Shown piece after piece: positions 27,272 to 35,710 of a stretch of DNA of 64,000 nucleotides. The first letter of the stretch is position 1, and the number at the start of each line of letters is the position of its first letter. A program made the position numbers and the translations under genes. The notes under the pieces are model-generated. The model was not told where the DNA came from and did no database searches. It was given only the letters and a program-made list of their open reading frames with translations. This stretch comes from an uncultured Campylobacter sp. (GTDB lineage Bacteria; Campylobacterota; Campylobacteria; Campylobacterales; Campylobacteraceae), in the NCBI RefSeq assembly GCF_937921625.1, contig NZ_CAKZTI010000036.1, positions 62,001-126,000 on the forward strand. Direction: 5' to 3'.

Positions 27272-28582
27272 ATGAAAAAGCAACTCTGCGTTTTGATAAT
27301 CTTGGCGGTCGATATTTTCGGCATCTGGCTTTGCTTCGGGCTTGCCGTGGTGCTTAAAAATTTGCTCTACGGCGATAGCGTGCTGCTGGATATCGGCAGG
27401 TATCAGGGCTTCGCGCCGTCCTACATCATAATGATATTTCTATTTTTTTATCAGGGGATCTATTCGAGGCGATATGATTTTTGGCACGAGAGTAGAATTT
27501 TAGTAAGAAGCTGCTTTTTTGGGCTTTTGCTAAGCCTAGCGCTACTTGCTTTAATCAAAGTCAATTATGAATTTTCGCGCGCCAGCTTTATTTTGAGCTT
27601 TGCCTTTATGGCGGTGGTTTTGCCGATTTTTAAGCTCATAATGAAAAGGAAGCTTTTTAAATTTGGATTATGGCGAAAGAGGGCGAAAATTTTAGGCGAG
27701 GGCGAGGAGTTTGAAAGCGCTGTCTTAGGAAGCGCATATCTTGGGTATGTAAGAGCGCTAGGCAGGGACTACGACGTACTATTTATCGGCGGAAGCAGGC
27801 TCGAAGCGAGCGCTTTAAACGAGCTCATCGAGAGCAACATCAGGGAAAATAAAGAAATTTTATTCACCCCCGTGCTGCGTTCGTATGACTTTACGCAGAC
27901 ATATATTTACAGCGTCTTTGCCTCGCGCACAAGCCTCTTTGCGATACGAAATTCTCTAAAAAGTCCTCTAAATTTAGCGCTTAAACGCGGGCTTGATTTA
28001 GCACTTATCATCTTGGCGCTTCCTTTGCTGGTGCCGATTTTCGGCGTAATCGCGCTGATGATGAAGCTAAAAGAACCGGACGGGCGCATATTCTTTTCGC
28101 ATCAAAGGATGGGGTTTGGCGGTAAGCCGTTTGGATGCCTGAAATTCCGCTCGATGAAAGAGAACGGGGATGAAATTTTAGCTCAGTATCTCAAGCAAAA
28201 TCCGCAAGAAGTGGAGTATTTTGAAAAATATCACAAATACGAGCACGATCCGCGTATTACGAAGCTGGGCGATTTTTTGCGCAGAAGCTCGCTTGATGAG
28301 CTTCCGCAGCTGATCAACGTCCTAAAGGGCGAAATGAGCATCGTAGGACCTCGCCCGTGCGCGCAATACGAGCGCAAAGATATGGGTGAATACGCCGATC
28401 TCATCCTAGCCGTCAAGCCCGGTATTACGGGGCTTTGGCAGGTGAGTGGGCGTAGCGACGTGGATTTTGCGACTAGAGCTGGCATGGATACGTGGTATAT
28501 GAAAAACTGGTCGATCTGGAACGACATCGTGATAATCATAAAAACCTTTAAGGTGGTCCTTGTTCGTGAGGGCGCAATTTAA
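27272..28582 (+). CDS. Undecaprenyl-phosphate sugar-1-phosphate transferase (WbaP/WcaJ type)
   Basis: A 436-residue polyprenyl glycosylphosphotransferase. The N-terminal half has about four membrane segments; the C-terminal half is the catalytic bacterial-sugar-transferase domain with HQRMGFGGKPFGCLKFRSM, DELPQLINVLKGEMSIVGPRP and KPGITGLWQVSGR. The start at 27272 has an AGGAG five bases upstream; an in-frame ATG at 27251 lacks this. It loads the first sugar phosphate onto undecaprenyl phosphate to begin the repeat unit. WbaP-type enzymes usually use hexose-1-phosphates such as galactose or glucose. Confidence 0.9.
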   Translation: MKKQLCVLIILAVDIFGIWLCFGLAVVLKNLLYGDSVLLDIGRYQGFAPSYIIMIFLFFYQGIYSRRYDFWHESRILVRSCFFGLLLSLALLALIKVNYEFSRASFILSFAFMAVVLPIFKLIMKRKLFKFGLWRKRAKILGEGEEFESAVLGSAYLGYVRALGRDYDVLFIGGSRLEASALNELIESNIRENKEILFTPVLRSYDFTQTYIYSVFASRTSLFAIRNSLKSPLNLALKRGLDLALIILALPLLVPIFGVIALMMKLKEPDGRIFFSHQRMGFGGKPFGCLKFRSMKENGDEILAQYLKQNPQEVEYFEKYHKYEHDPRITKLGDFLRRSSLDELPQLINVLKGEMSIVGPRPCAQYERKDMGEYADLILAVKPGITGLWQVSGRSDVDFATRAGMDTWYMKNWSIWNDIVIIIKTFKVVLVREGAI

Positions 28583-28604
28583 ATTTTAAATTTGGAGAAG
28601 AAAT

Positions 28605-29534
28605 ATGCAACAGAATTATTGTGAAGATGATGAGATTGATTTGCTAGATTTGGCAAAAAAGATATGGAAATATAAAAAGCAAATTTGTATAGTAACTTGC
28701 GGATTTATTGCGATTGGGCTTTTGTACATTTTATTTGCTACTCCGTGGTATAAAGCAACGGCGGCGGTAGAAACCGCCTATTATAATAATGAAACTGGTA
28801 TGCCACAGTATATAACCGAAAGATCCGCTCGGATGCATGAGCTTAGAGTAAAATATATTGATGGACTAAAGGATATTAAGGACAAGAACGTAACGGTTGA
28901 TAGTATCGTCGCTGATAAAGATAGCGCCAATATATTTATTATAACGGCGTTTGCCAAATCAAACGAATTACTAAAAAAACAGATAGATGAGATGGTGGCA
29001 GATTTAAGCAAAGAAGATGCTATAGTTTTAGATGAATATAAAAAGGCTGTACGCGAACAATCGGTAAGTATTGATTCGCAGATAAGTTATTTAAAAAATG
29101 ATAAAATTCGTAATTTAAAAGAACGCATAGAATATTTAAAAGGCGTTCAGATAGCCAAAATAGACGATCAAATAGATATGCTGAACAAGAAAGAAAAGCT
29201 TAGTGATGTTGGCGAATTAAAACTGATGGAGTTAATGAATATAAAAGACAAAATTTTAAACGACAATATACCTAAAATAAGCGATGAAATGAGTGCTATA
29301 ACTCTAGTACAAATTCCTGATTTAATGAAGAAAAAGAGCATTATAGAAAGTAGGCTTTCTGATTTTAATTTTAAAACTTCTCATATAATTTCTAATATAG
29401 TTTTATCTGATCGCCCAGTAAAGCCTAAAAAACTAATCATTTTAGCAATATCTGCAATAATAGGACTTATGCTTTCTACCTTTGTAGTATTGGTTTATGA
29501 TAAATTTAAAACCTGCAATTCCGAAAATAGATAA
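28605..29534 (+). CDS. wzz: Chain-length determinant protein (Wzz-like)
   Basis: A 309-residue polysaccharide co-polymerase. One membrane segment lies near residues 27-46, ending in the ATPWYKA element, a periplasmic coiled-coil-rich domain follows, and a second membrane segment near 278-300 is preceded by a proline-rich DRPVKPKK. It sets the modal length of the polymer made by Wzy. AGGAG-like GGAGAAG precedes the ATG. It is the last gene of the polysaccharide locus. Confidence 0.88.
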   Translation: MQQNYCEDDEIDLLDLAKKIWKYKKQICIVTCGFIAIGLLYILFATPWYKATAAVETAYYNNETGMPQYITERSARMHELRVKYIDGLKDIKDKNVTVDSIVADKDSANIFIITAFAKSNELLKKQIDEMVADLSKEDAIVLDEYKKAVREQSVSIDSQISYLKNDKIRNLKERIEYLKGVQIAKIDDQIDMLNKKEKLSDVGELKLMELMNIKDKILNDNIPKISDEMSAITLVQIPDLMKKKSIIESRLSDFNFKTSHIISNIVLSDRPVKPKKLIILAISAIIGLMLSTFVVLVYDKFKTCNSENR

Positions 29535-29930
29535 ATTTTAAATAATTTATTTCTATATTGGGGTGTTACAGCTGAATGTAAAGGCTGCTTTTGATAAAAC
29601 TCCCTACTGCGGCGCCTTTATATGAAATATTATTTTGCGCAAACTCTAGTAAAATAGTATTGACGTTAAATTAGCAATACTATTTTACTAAAGAGCAAGA
29701 ATGACATTTGGCTATTGCGGTATCAAAGATAGATTTGTTTTGTGCTTTTGGCTATGACTATTAAATTTCATCTATGCATCGAATTCTATCGCTTGGATAC
29801 ATTATCGAAAAAGTCATTTATTACTTCGAGTGGCCCTAATTTGCATTTACAAAAGCATCGTAATTATAAATTTAGGTGTATTAATTAAAAATCGCCGATT
29901 AAAATTCTATAATTGTATGTAAAAAAGTAT
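29535..29930. other. Non-coding junction after the polysaccharide locus
   Basis: About 400 bp without a supportable gene between wzz and the tRNA. It contains one strong palindrome (29647-29690, listed separately). The rest is AT-rich with short, interrupted reading frames and may be decayed insertion material, but nothing in it is recognisable. Confidence 0.5.
29647..29690. repeat. Perfect 16-bp inverted repeat
   Basis: The arms TAGTAAAATAGTATTG (29647-29662) and CAATACTATTTTACTA (29675-29690) are exact reverse complements around a 12-nt spacer. No T-run follows on either strand, so it is not a typical Rho-independent terminator. It could be a transcript hairpin, a protein-binding operator or the ends of a decayed small mobile element. 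Confidence 0.8.
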
Positions 29931-30006
29931 TGGTGTCCCGTGTAGGATTCGAACCTACGGCCGCCTGATTAAGAGTCAGATGCTCTACCAACTGAGCTAA
30001 CGAGAC
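29931..30006 (-). tRNA. tRNA-Lys (anticodon CUU)
   Basis: Read on the minus strand, 76 nt fold into a standard cloverleaf. The acceptor stem GTCTCGT pairs with ACGGGAC with one T-G pair, the D-arm is GCTCAGTTGGTAGAGC, and the anticodon stem TCTGA/TCAGG encloses loop CTCTTAA, giving anticodon CUU. The TTCGAAT T-loop is present and CCA is encoded at the 3' end. It decodes AAG. It borders the polysaccharide locus, a common place for integration. Confidence 0.95.
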
Positions 30007-30228
30007 AAGAATTATAATTGTAGTGATAAAAATATAAAAAACTGATTAAATTTTATAAAAATTTCGTTAAATTTCATAAAATTTTATTCGGTCTTTATAT
30101 ATCTAATAACTCATAAAAATTAAATAAAATACTTTAGTAAAGAATCAATAAATCTTTTTAAAATAACCTATGCGCTTCGATTTCACATCTAGGCGCTCTT
30201 GCACAAATCAACGCAAAGCCAAAACAAG

Positions 30229-30248
30229 AAGCCCCATAAGCGGGGCTT
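30229..30248 (-). terminator. Rho-independent terminator of the SYLF gene
   Basis: A 7-bp GC-rich stem (AAGCCCC / GGGGCTT) with a 6-nt loop lies 11 bp past the stop at 30260. On the minus strand it is followed by CTTGTTTTGG, a modest T-rich stretch. Confidence 0.75.
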
Positions 30249-30259
30249 GGCTCGATAAT

Positions 30260-31078
30260 TTATTTTGCTTTTTTAGCCTTTTTGCTTCGCGTAGCCTTAG
30301 CATGAGTTCTAGGAGAGCGGTTTGAGATGATTGGCTTACCATCAGGGTATTTTTTCTGCACGTGACTTACAGGTATCGCTGCACTGCTGCTAGCGCCATA
30401 TTTCTCGCCGTTTGTGAAATACTTCCTCATCACTTCCTTCCATCTTTTTGCATATTTATTCGCGCGCGGAGAATCGTTTAAGATATCCTCGTAGTCGTAA
30501 ATTCTCTCATAGAAGTCGTTAGTTAGTTGATCGTCGATAGTGATTCTGCCGTTGTCGATCGATACGCCTAGGTAGACGCCTGTTTGCTCGCCCGGGCTTA
30601 CCATCCATGCAGAAATATCAGGTAGATCGGTTGCGCGACCTGTTCTTCTACCTACGCCGCCTGCTGCAGCACCTACATTGATCTCAAGGGTGTCTGTGCC
30701 AGTAAAAATGTCTTGATATGACTTCGTAGTATGGAAGATCATCACGATGTCGCTCGTCTCGTAGCCTGCCTGTAAGCCCACGCCGTAGCCTTTATATTTG
30801 ATAAAAATCGGTGAACTCCACTCACCGTTCTCGCCTTTGACGCTAAAAATTCCATCGCCGTATTGTAGCGATGCGCCCGCAGCTAAACGTTTTACGTCGG
30901 TTAGGATTGCGACGGCTTTGGCGCTGGTTAGATAGCGCTCATCGGTGCCGAAGTTATTAGCCGCTACGAAAGATCTAACGACGTTAGTCGCCGCTATAAC
31001 CTCTTGATTTGCCACGACGTCCGCGTGCAAAAGACCGCAAAGTGCAACAGATGCTAGAAGCAAAAACTTTTTCATCAT
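30260..31078 (-). CDS. SYLF/YSC84-domain secreted lipid-binding protein
   Basis: A 272-residue protein with a clear signal peptide (KKFLLLASVALCGLLHA, cleavage near residue 19). The mature part matches the SYLF/Ysc84 pattern: KAVAILTDVKRLAAGASLQYGDG, then KYKGYGVGLQAGYETSDIVMIF and an INVGAAAGGVGR segment. SYLF domains bind phosphoinositides in eukaryotes; the bacterial role is unclear, probably at the envelope. The C-terminus ends in a lysine/arginine-rich tail. An AAGGATT site precedes the ATG, and two adjacent ATG codons are possible starts. It is divergent from the M23 gene. Confidence 0.85.
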   Translation of the reverse strand: MMKKFLLLASVALCGLLHADVVANQEVIAATNVVRSFVAANNFGTDERYLTSAKAVAILTDVKRLAAGASLQYGDGIFSVKGENGEWSSPIFIKYKGYGVGLQAGYETSDIVMIFHTTKSYQDIFTGTDTLEINVGAAAGGVGRRTGRATDLPDISAWMVSPGEQTGVYLGVSIDNGRITIDDQLTNDFYERIYDYEDILNDSPRANKYAKRWKEVMRKYFTNGEKYGASSSAAIPVSHVQKKYPDGKPIISNRSPRTHAKATRSKKAKKAK

Positions 31079-31106
31079 TTAATCCTTTTAAAATTGAATT
31101 TTCGTT

Positions 31107-31112
31107 ATTATA
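31107..31112 (-). promoter_or_regulatory. Likely -10 box for the SYLF gene
   Basis: TATAAT on the minus strand, about 30 bp upstream of the ATG, in a very AT-rich divergent intergenic region. Campylobacter sigma-70 promoters rely mainly on the -10 element. Confidence 0.5.
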
Positions 31113-31183
31113 ACAGCAATTTCATTTGTTTTAGCTAATTTTTAACAAAAAATTGATGAAAAATAACGAATTTTGGAAAATTT

Positions 31184-31996
31184 ATGAAATTTCTAGCTAT
31201 TTTTGCACTTTTGGCGATCAAAATTTTCGCTTTAGACATAGTAAACGGTGACGTTATTATCTTAAAATTAGATAAAAGCACAACCGAGTTGAGCTTTGGC
31301 TCAAAGAAAATCCCCCTTATCGAGGCGCCAAATTCTAGCTGTAAAATCGCCGTTTTAGCAGCGAATTACCGTGCTAAGGGAGATTTCGCGCTGCGAATAG
31401 TAGATCAAAGCGGCAGCCGTGAGCAGATCGTCGCTTTGAAAAAGGGCGAGTATAAAAAAGAGGCCCTAAGTGTCGCTCCTGGTAAAGTTAAACCACCCAA
31501 AGAAGCCGCCGCGCGTATCAAAAAAGAGCTCGACGAAGCCAACGCGATCTATGCGATTACCACGCCGCGCTATCTTTTTTCCACGCCGTTTGAGCTGCCT
31601 TTAAACTCCAAAATAACCTCTGCGTTCGGCAATGCCCGCACTTTCAACGGCGAGCTTAAAAGCTATCATAGCGGCACCGATTATCGCGCCGCAGTAGGCA
31701 CTGCGGTGCGCGCCGCCAACGACGGCGTCGTAGTCATCGCCAAAGATCGCTACTACGCGGGCGGCTCGGTCGTGATTGATCACGGCGGCGGCATCTATTC
31801 GCAGTACTATCATCTAAGCGAGATCAAAGTGACGCTTGGCGATCACGTTCGCAAAGGCGATGAAATCGCACTTTCGGGCGAGAGCGGTAGAGTCAGCGGC
31901 CCGCATCTGCACTTCGGCATCGCAATCAACGGCGTGAGTGTCAATCCGCTAAGCTTCGTCGCTAAATTTAACGAAGTGGTTTTTGGCGAGCGCTAA
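31184..31996 (+). CDS. M23-family peptidoglycan endopeptidase
   Basis: A 270-residue secreted LytM/M23 metallopeptidase that cuts peptide cross-links in peptidoglycan. After a short signal peptide (1-17) and a beta-rich domain, the catalytic domain has His162-x3-Asp166 (YHSGTDYR), HGGGIYSQYYHLSEI with His210, and HLHFG with His241 and His243, the full zinc and catalytic set. Helical-rod Campylobacter use such enzymes in cell-shape control, which is a likely role. The RusA-like gene begins right after its stop. Confidence 0.9.
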   Translation: MKFLAIFALLAIKIFALDIVNGDVIILKLDKSTTELSFGSKKIPLIEAPNSSCKIAVLAANYRAKGDFALRIVDQSGSREQIVALKKGEYKKEALSVAPGKVKPPKEAAARIKKELDEANAIYAITTPRYLFSTPFELPLNSKITSAFGNARTFNGELKSYHSGTDYRAAVGTAVRAANDGVVVIAKDRYYAGGSVVIDHGGGIYSQYYHLSEIKVTLGDHVRKGDEIALSGESGRVSGPHLHFGIAINGVSVNPLSFVAKFNEVVFGER

Positions 31997-31997
31997 A

Positions 31998-33929
31998 ATG
32001 CCCTACAATCCGAAGGAGTTGATGAAAAAAATTCTCGCAGGCAGCGATTTTAAGCTAAAAGGCTCGGTCAAAGGCCGCGTGCGCGTCGCGAGTAGGGACG
32101 GAGCGATCGTAAATTTTACCGCTGCAGACTTCGGCGTGCAGAGCCTAAACGACAAAATTTCGCTCAGTGGCGAACAGTTCGAGCGTTTTAGAGCTAGAAT
32201 CTTTGGGATTTTAAACTCCGGCGGACGCGAGCTTGCAGGCAGGCTCACCCTCTCTTCTACGCCCAAAAAGAAAGCCCGCACAGATCGTTTCCGCGCAGCG
32301 GATGGTTATGGTTATGCGGAGTTTGGCGACGCCTGCGATTTTAGTAGCTTTTGTGAAGGAGATTTAAGCGCAGTTTTGCCCGAGGCAAATGACAGCTTGG
32401 CAAAGACTTCGTATGCCACAAATGCAAGGCGCGGCGAGAGAGATTTTTCTGCGCGCAGCGCTCAGAGTGCGCAAGGCTTTACTTCGCAGGCGGAATTTCA
32501 AGATGTTTCGCAAGCAGAATTTTATGGTGCGGCTCGGGCGGAATTTTGCGTAGATACCGCGTGGGATACGGCGTGCGAGAATTTAATTTCGCAAAATGAT
32601 GCTGCGCAGGATGACGTGAGCGTGGGGCTTGCTGCTAGTTTCGAAGAGAGCGCAAATGCGAGGAGTAAAAATTTTATGCCGCAAAGCTCTGCGCCTGCGA
32701 ATTCTGCCAAAGGGCAAAGCTTCATTCCTACATCGCGAAATTTTGTTTCTGCGCAAAGCTCTGCGCTCGTGAAAGATTCCGCATTTGAGGCGCAAAATTC
32801 TAATTTTATAGCGCAAACAGAGAATTTTACGGTTGAAAATTTGTTTGTAGCAGAGCAGGACGCGGACTTACGAAGTAAAAATTCTACGGCGCAAGGCTCT
32901 GCATCAAAAAATTCCACTTTCGCAAATTCTGCGCTTGATATAAAGTGCGCAAATGATTGTGGGCCTCAAGGCTCCGAGTTTGCCAAGAAGCAAAGCGTGA
33001 ATTTCGCTAGCCGCCGTGCCGCAAATTTTGCCTTAGAAAATGCCTCGGAATTCGCGCCTCAAGATGAGAATTTAGTCGGTGAGGATTCAATGTGCTTGGC
33101 AAAAGGGCAAAATTACGCGCTAAAAAATTCCGACGAGCAAAATTTAGCACAGAAAAGCTCCGCACAAGAGTGGCGCCCTTCGAATTTGCCACCGCAAGCG
33201 GGAAATAAATTTGTGCCCGAATTTGAGCAACCCACGCAGCCTGCGTTAACGGGTGAGAATTCTACGTTTGCTTCTTCTATGGCGGAGGGGGCGCTTGGTG
33301 ATGAGCCCGCGTCTGCTGCTTTTGGGAGCGAATCAACTTTTGCGACTAAGCCCGTAAATTTCTATGGCAAGCCTGCGCGCAAAGCGCCTGCGAAAGAGCG
33401 CTCGAGCCTTCGAGAGCGTCCGCAGGCTCTGCCTATTGCAAGTACTTCGCGTCCTATCTCGCTACCGCAAACGTCTAAAGCTAGGCTCATCGAGCTTAAG
33501 CCGCGTTTCATAGGCATCGCGCATAGGATTAAAATTTCGTTTTTGAAAAAGAGCGCGAGCGAGCCGGGCGAAGGGGTTTTGGCGCGCGTTCGTATTCCAC
33601 TTTTGATGGAGAATTTCGGTCTTAATGATATTTTGTCGTCCACGGCGAGCTACCAAATGGCGAAAAAGATGGTGCGCACGATCGCTGATCTTTACATCGC
33701 CAAGGATCTGCGCGGCGTGCACATAGGCGTGCCGGTACGCCTTGAAATGGGCTTTAAAAGCGGTATCTCTGACGTCAGCAACCACGCCTTTATCTTTAAG
33801 CTCATCGAGGACAGCCTCGTTAAAAATGGCGTCATCGACGATGATAACGCAGATATCGTGCGCGAGATCAAGCTCTTTAAGCAGGACGTTTTCGACGGGG
33901 TTTTGGTAAACATCGTGCGGTTTGAGTAG
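31998..33929 (+). CDS. RusA-like C-terminal domain protein with a ~380-residue low-complexity insertion
   Basis: A 643-residue protein starting at ATG 31998, one base after the M23 stop. Residues 1-100 look ordered, about 110-485 are Ser/Asn/Ala-rich low complexity, and 496-643 form a second ordered domain. The last domain resembles E. coli RusA: a basic, helical first part, then Asp592-x-x-Asn595, a helix, and an IDDD turn (614-616) followed by a beta strand. This aligns with RusA Asp70-Leu-Asp72-Asn and Leu-Asp-Asp, except that Asp72 is Ser594 here. The RusA fold is an inference from pattern; catalytic activity is doubtful. The insertion is a dense RAATTY tract. Confidence 0.6.
   Translation: MPYNPKELMKKILAGSDFKLKGSVKGRVRVASRDGAIVNFTAADFGVQSLNDKISLSGEQFERFRARIFGILNSGGRELAGRLTLSSTPKKKARTDRFRAADGYGYAEFGDACDFSSFCEGDLSAVLPEANDSLAKTSYATNARRGERDFSARSAQSAQGFTSQAEFQDVSQAEFYGAARAEFCVDTAWDTACENLISQNDAAQDDVSVGLAASFEESANARSKNFMPQSSAPANSAKGQSFIPTSRNFVSAQSSALVKDSAFEAQNSNFIAQTENFTVENLFVAEQDADLRSKNSTAQGSASKNSTFANSALDIKCANDCGPQGSEFAKKQSVNFASRRAANFALENASEFAPQDENLVGEDSMCLAKGQNYALKNSDEQNLAQKSSAQEWRPSNLPPQAGNKFVPEFEQPTQPALTGENSTFASSMAEGALGDEPASAAFGSESTFATKPVNFYGKPARKAPAKERSSLRERPQALPIASTSRPISLPQTSKARLIELKPRFIGIAHRIKISFLKKSASEPGEGVLARVRIPLLMENFGLNDILSSTASYQMAKKMVRTIADLYIAKDLRGVHIGVPVRLEMGFKSGISDVSNHAFIFKLIEDSLVKNGVIDDDNADIVREIKLFKQDVFDGVLVNIVRFE
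32325..33450 (+). repeat. In-frame RAATTY-rich low-complexity tract in the RusA-like gene
   Basis: The encoded stretch repeats short Asn-Ser, Asn-Phe, Gln-Ser-Ala units without tandem periodicity. I count 24 RAATTY words between 32485 and 33366, about one per 37 bp. It sits between two ordered domains and keeps the frame open throughout. Confidence 0.8.
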
Positions 33930-34073
33930 AGGCTTTGCGGCACCTTGCGTATAAATTTTAAAAAATTCGCGTTACCGCATGAAATTCCATCGTTTTCGAG
34001 CTTTAGCTCGCACCGCAACAAGCGCTTTTTAAAATTTTTTTGATCAAACCAGTAAAAATTTGAAAGGATTGAG

Positions 34074-34637
34074 ATGCAAAAAGCCTTTTTTAATTCGCCT
34101 ATTGGAATGCTTGAAATTTGGGATGACGAGATCGGGATCTGCAGTATCGACTGGGTCAAAAGCTCTGCCTGCAGCCCCAACGATGAGATCTTTAAAAAAC
34201 ACGACGCAAAGCTTAAATTGGGCTTTGTGCGTGCAGCGGATGATAAAGGACGCGATTTAAGGCTTAGCGATTTAAGAAAGAATTTGGCTCTTTGCGCCGA
34301 CGAGCTTGGCGCATATTTCAGGGGCGAGCTTGAAAGCTTTAGCGTTAAACTGAGCCAAAATGGCACGCAGTTTCAAAAGTCCGTGTGGAGCGAGCTTTTA
34401 GAGATTCCTTACGGCGAGGTCGTAACATACGGCGAGCTAGCTCGGGCTATCGGCAGACCGCACGCAAGCCGCGCAGTAGGCGGCGCAAACGGCAAAAACA
34501 AAATCCCCATCATCGTGCCGTGCCACCGCGTCGTAGCTGCGGGCGGGCTCGGCGGATACAGCGGCGCGGGCGGCGTAGCTACCAAAGCATGGCTGCTAAA
34601 CTTTGAAAGAGAAAGCTTAGCCAAATTGGGCAAGTAA
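34074..34637 (+). CDS. ogt: Methylated-DNA-protein-cysteine methyltransferase
   Basis: A 187-residue O6-alkylguanine DNA repair protein. The acceptor is Cys150 in the invariant PCHRV motif, preceded by the helix-turn-helix PYGEVVTYGELARAIGRP (113-130) with its arginine finger region SRAVGGANGKN. It irreversibly takes the alkyl group from DNA. A GAAAGGATTGAG leader gives the start. The N-terminal domain is slightly longer than in the shortest family members. Confidence 0.93.
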   Translation: MQKAFFNSPIGMLEIWDDEIGICSIDWVKSSACSPNDEIFKKHDAKLKLGFVRAADDKGRDLRLSDLRKNLALCADELGAYFRGELESFSVKLSQNGTQFQKSVWSELLEIPYGEVVTYGELARAIGRPHASRAVGGANGKNKIPIIVPCHRVVAAGGLGGYSGAGGVATKAWLLNFERESLAKLGK

Positions 34638-35710
34638 AATTCCGTTAAATTATGCCTTGCAGGCACGGCGCTGATTTTAAAATTTTACCGCGCGACGCTG
34701 CGAAATTTCATAAAGCGATTTTGTAAATTTCTAGTTTTGCGGCGACCAAGGCAGTTAAAATTTTGCAAGAAGCGAAACTTGCTATGCTGACTTAAAGCCC
34801 TAATTTTAAATTTATCGCGCCTTAGACGCCTGCTATGAGCGGTTGAAATTTTTCGCAGTGATAAAATTTAGCCTCGCGAAATTCCGTGCTGAAGTCCTTC
34901 GATAAATTTTCATCTTGCGTGCATTTTAGTGTAGCAGCACGCGAGGCGGTAAAAATTTTGCAGCCCCCTTCGTGAAAATAGGCAAGGATAGCAAATTTTG
35001 AGGCGGAATTTTGCATAGCCTAAAAATTCTGCGTCACCGCGCTGCAAGGGTAAAATTCAACGCCGCCGTATTAAGGCAAAGTAAATTTTTAATTGCGCTT
35101 GCCGAAGCGAGGTTAAAATCCGCGCAGAAGCGGTAACCGGGGCAGAATTTATCCTAGCGGTAACGTGACTAAGTAAAATTTTATAGATCCACGAAGCGGG
35201 CGGTATCCTGGGGGGGCAGAAGCAGCATTGTCTTAGCCAAGCTTCTTGCGTAAGCAGCGGGCGCGTCAAAGATAAAATTTTTCACGGAGACGGCAAAGTA
35301 CAGCAGTATGCCGCTAGAGTCACCTGACGAAGATGAAATTCTACGCAAAGAGAGCGAGGGGAATTTTGCGCAAAGACCGCGCTATTTGCTGAAATTCGCG
35401 CAAAAGCAATATTCTTTTAAAAAATTCCTAGCAGTGGTAGCGTTCGTCGGCGAAGCTCGCCTTTGAAAGCGACGTTTTGCTAGAGTTTCTTGCGAAAGCG
35501 ACGTTGCATAGCAAAGTAATTGTAAAAGCGGCGAGCATGCTGCAGATAAAATTCTTAGCAAAAGTGGCGCAGAGCGAAATTCCTACGTAAGACGCGAGGC
35601 AAAGATAAAATTTGCCAAGCAACTACGAGCGAAAACCCCAGCAAATTCGGCGAAACTTGGTAGAACGAAGAATTTTTATCAAATCTACGCAGCTTTGCCA
35701 AATTCTTAAA
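34638..35710. other. 1.07-kb spacer dense in RAATTY words
   Basis: No convincing gene on either strand; minus-strand frames of 60-70 codons lack homology and good starts. I count about 29 RAATTY words (AAATTT, AAATTC, GAATTT, GAATTC), roughly one per 37 bp, set in GC-rich filler such as GCGAAGC. The texture is the same as that of the in-gene insertions, so this may be accumulated or decayed repeat material. Confidence 0.65.

Noticed and set aside
29647..29690. Terminator of wzz
   Set aside because: The hairpin is AT-rich, 113 bp past the stop, and has no following T-run.
34822..35622. Three minus-strand frames of 60-70 codons in the spacer after ogt
   Set aside because: No recognisable composition, motif or ribosome-binding site; they lie wholly in RAATTY-rich filler.
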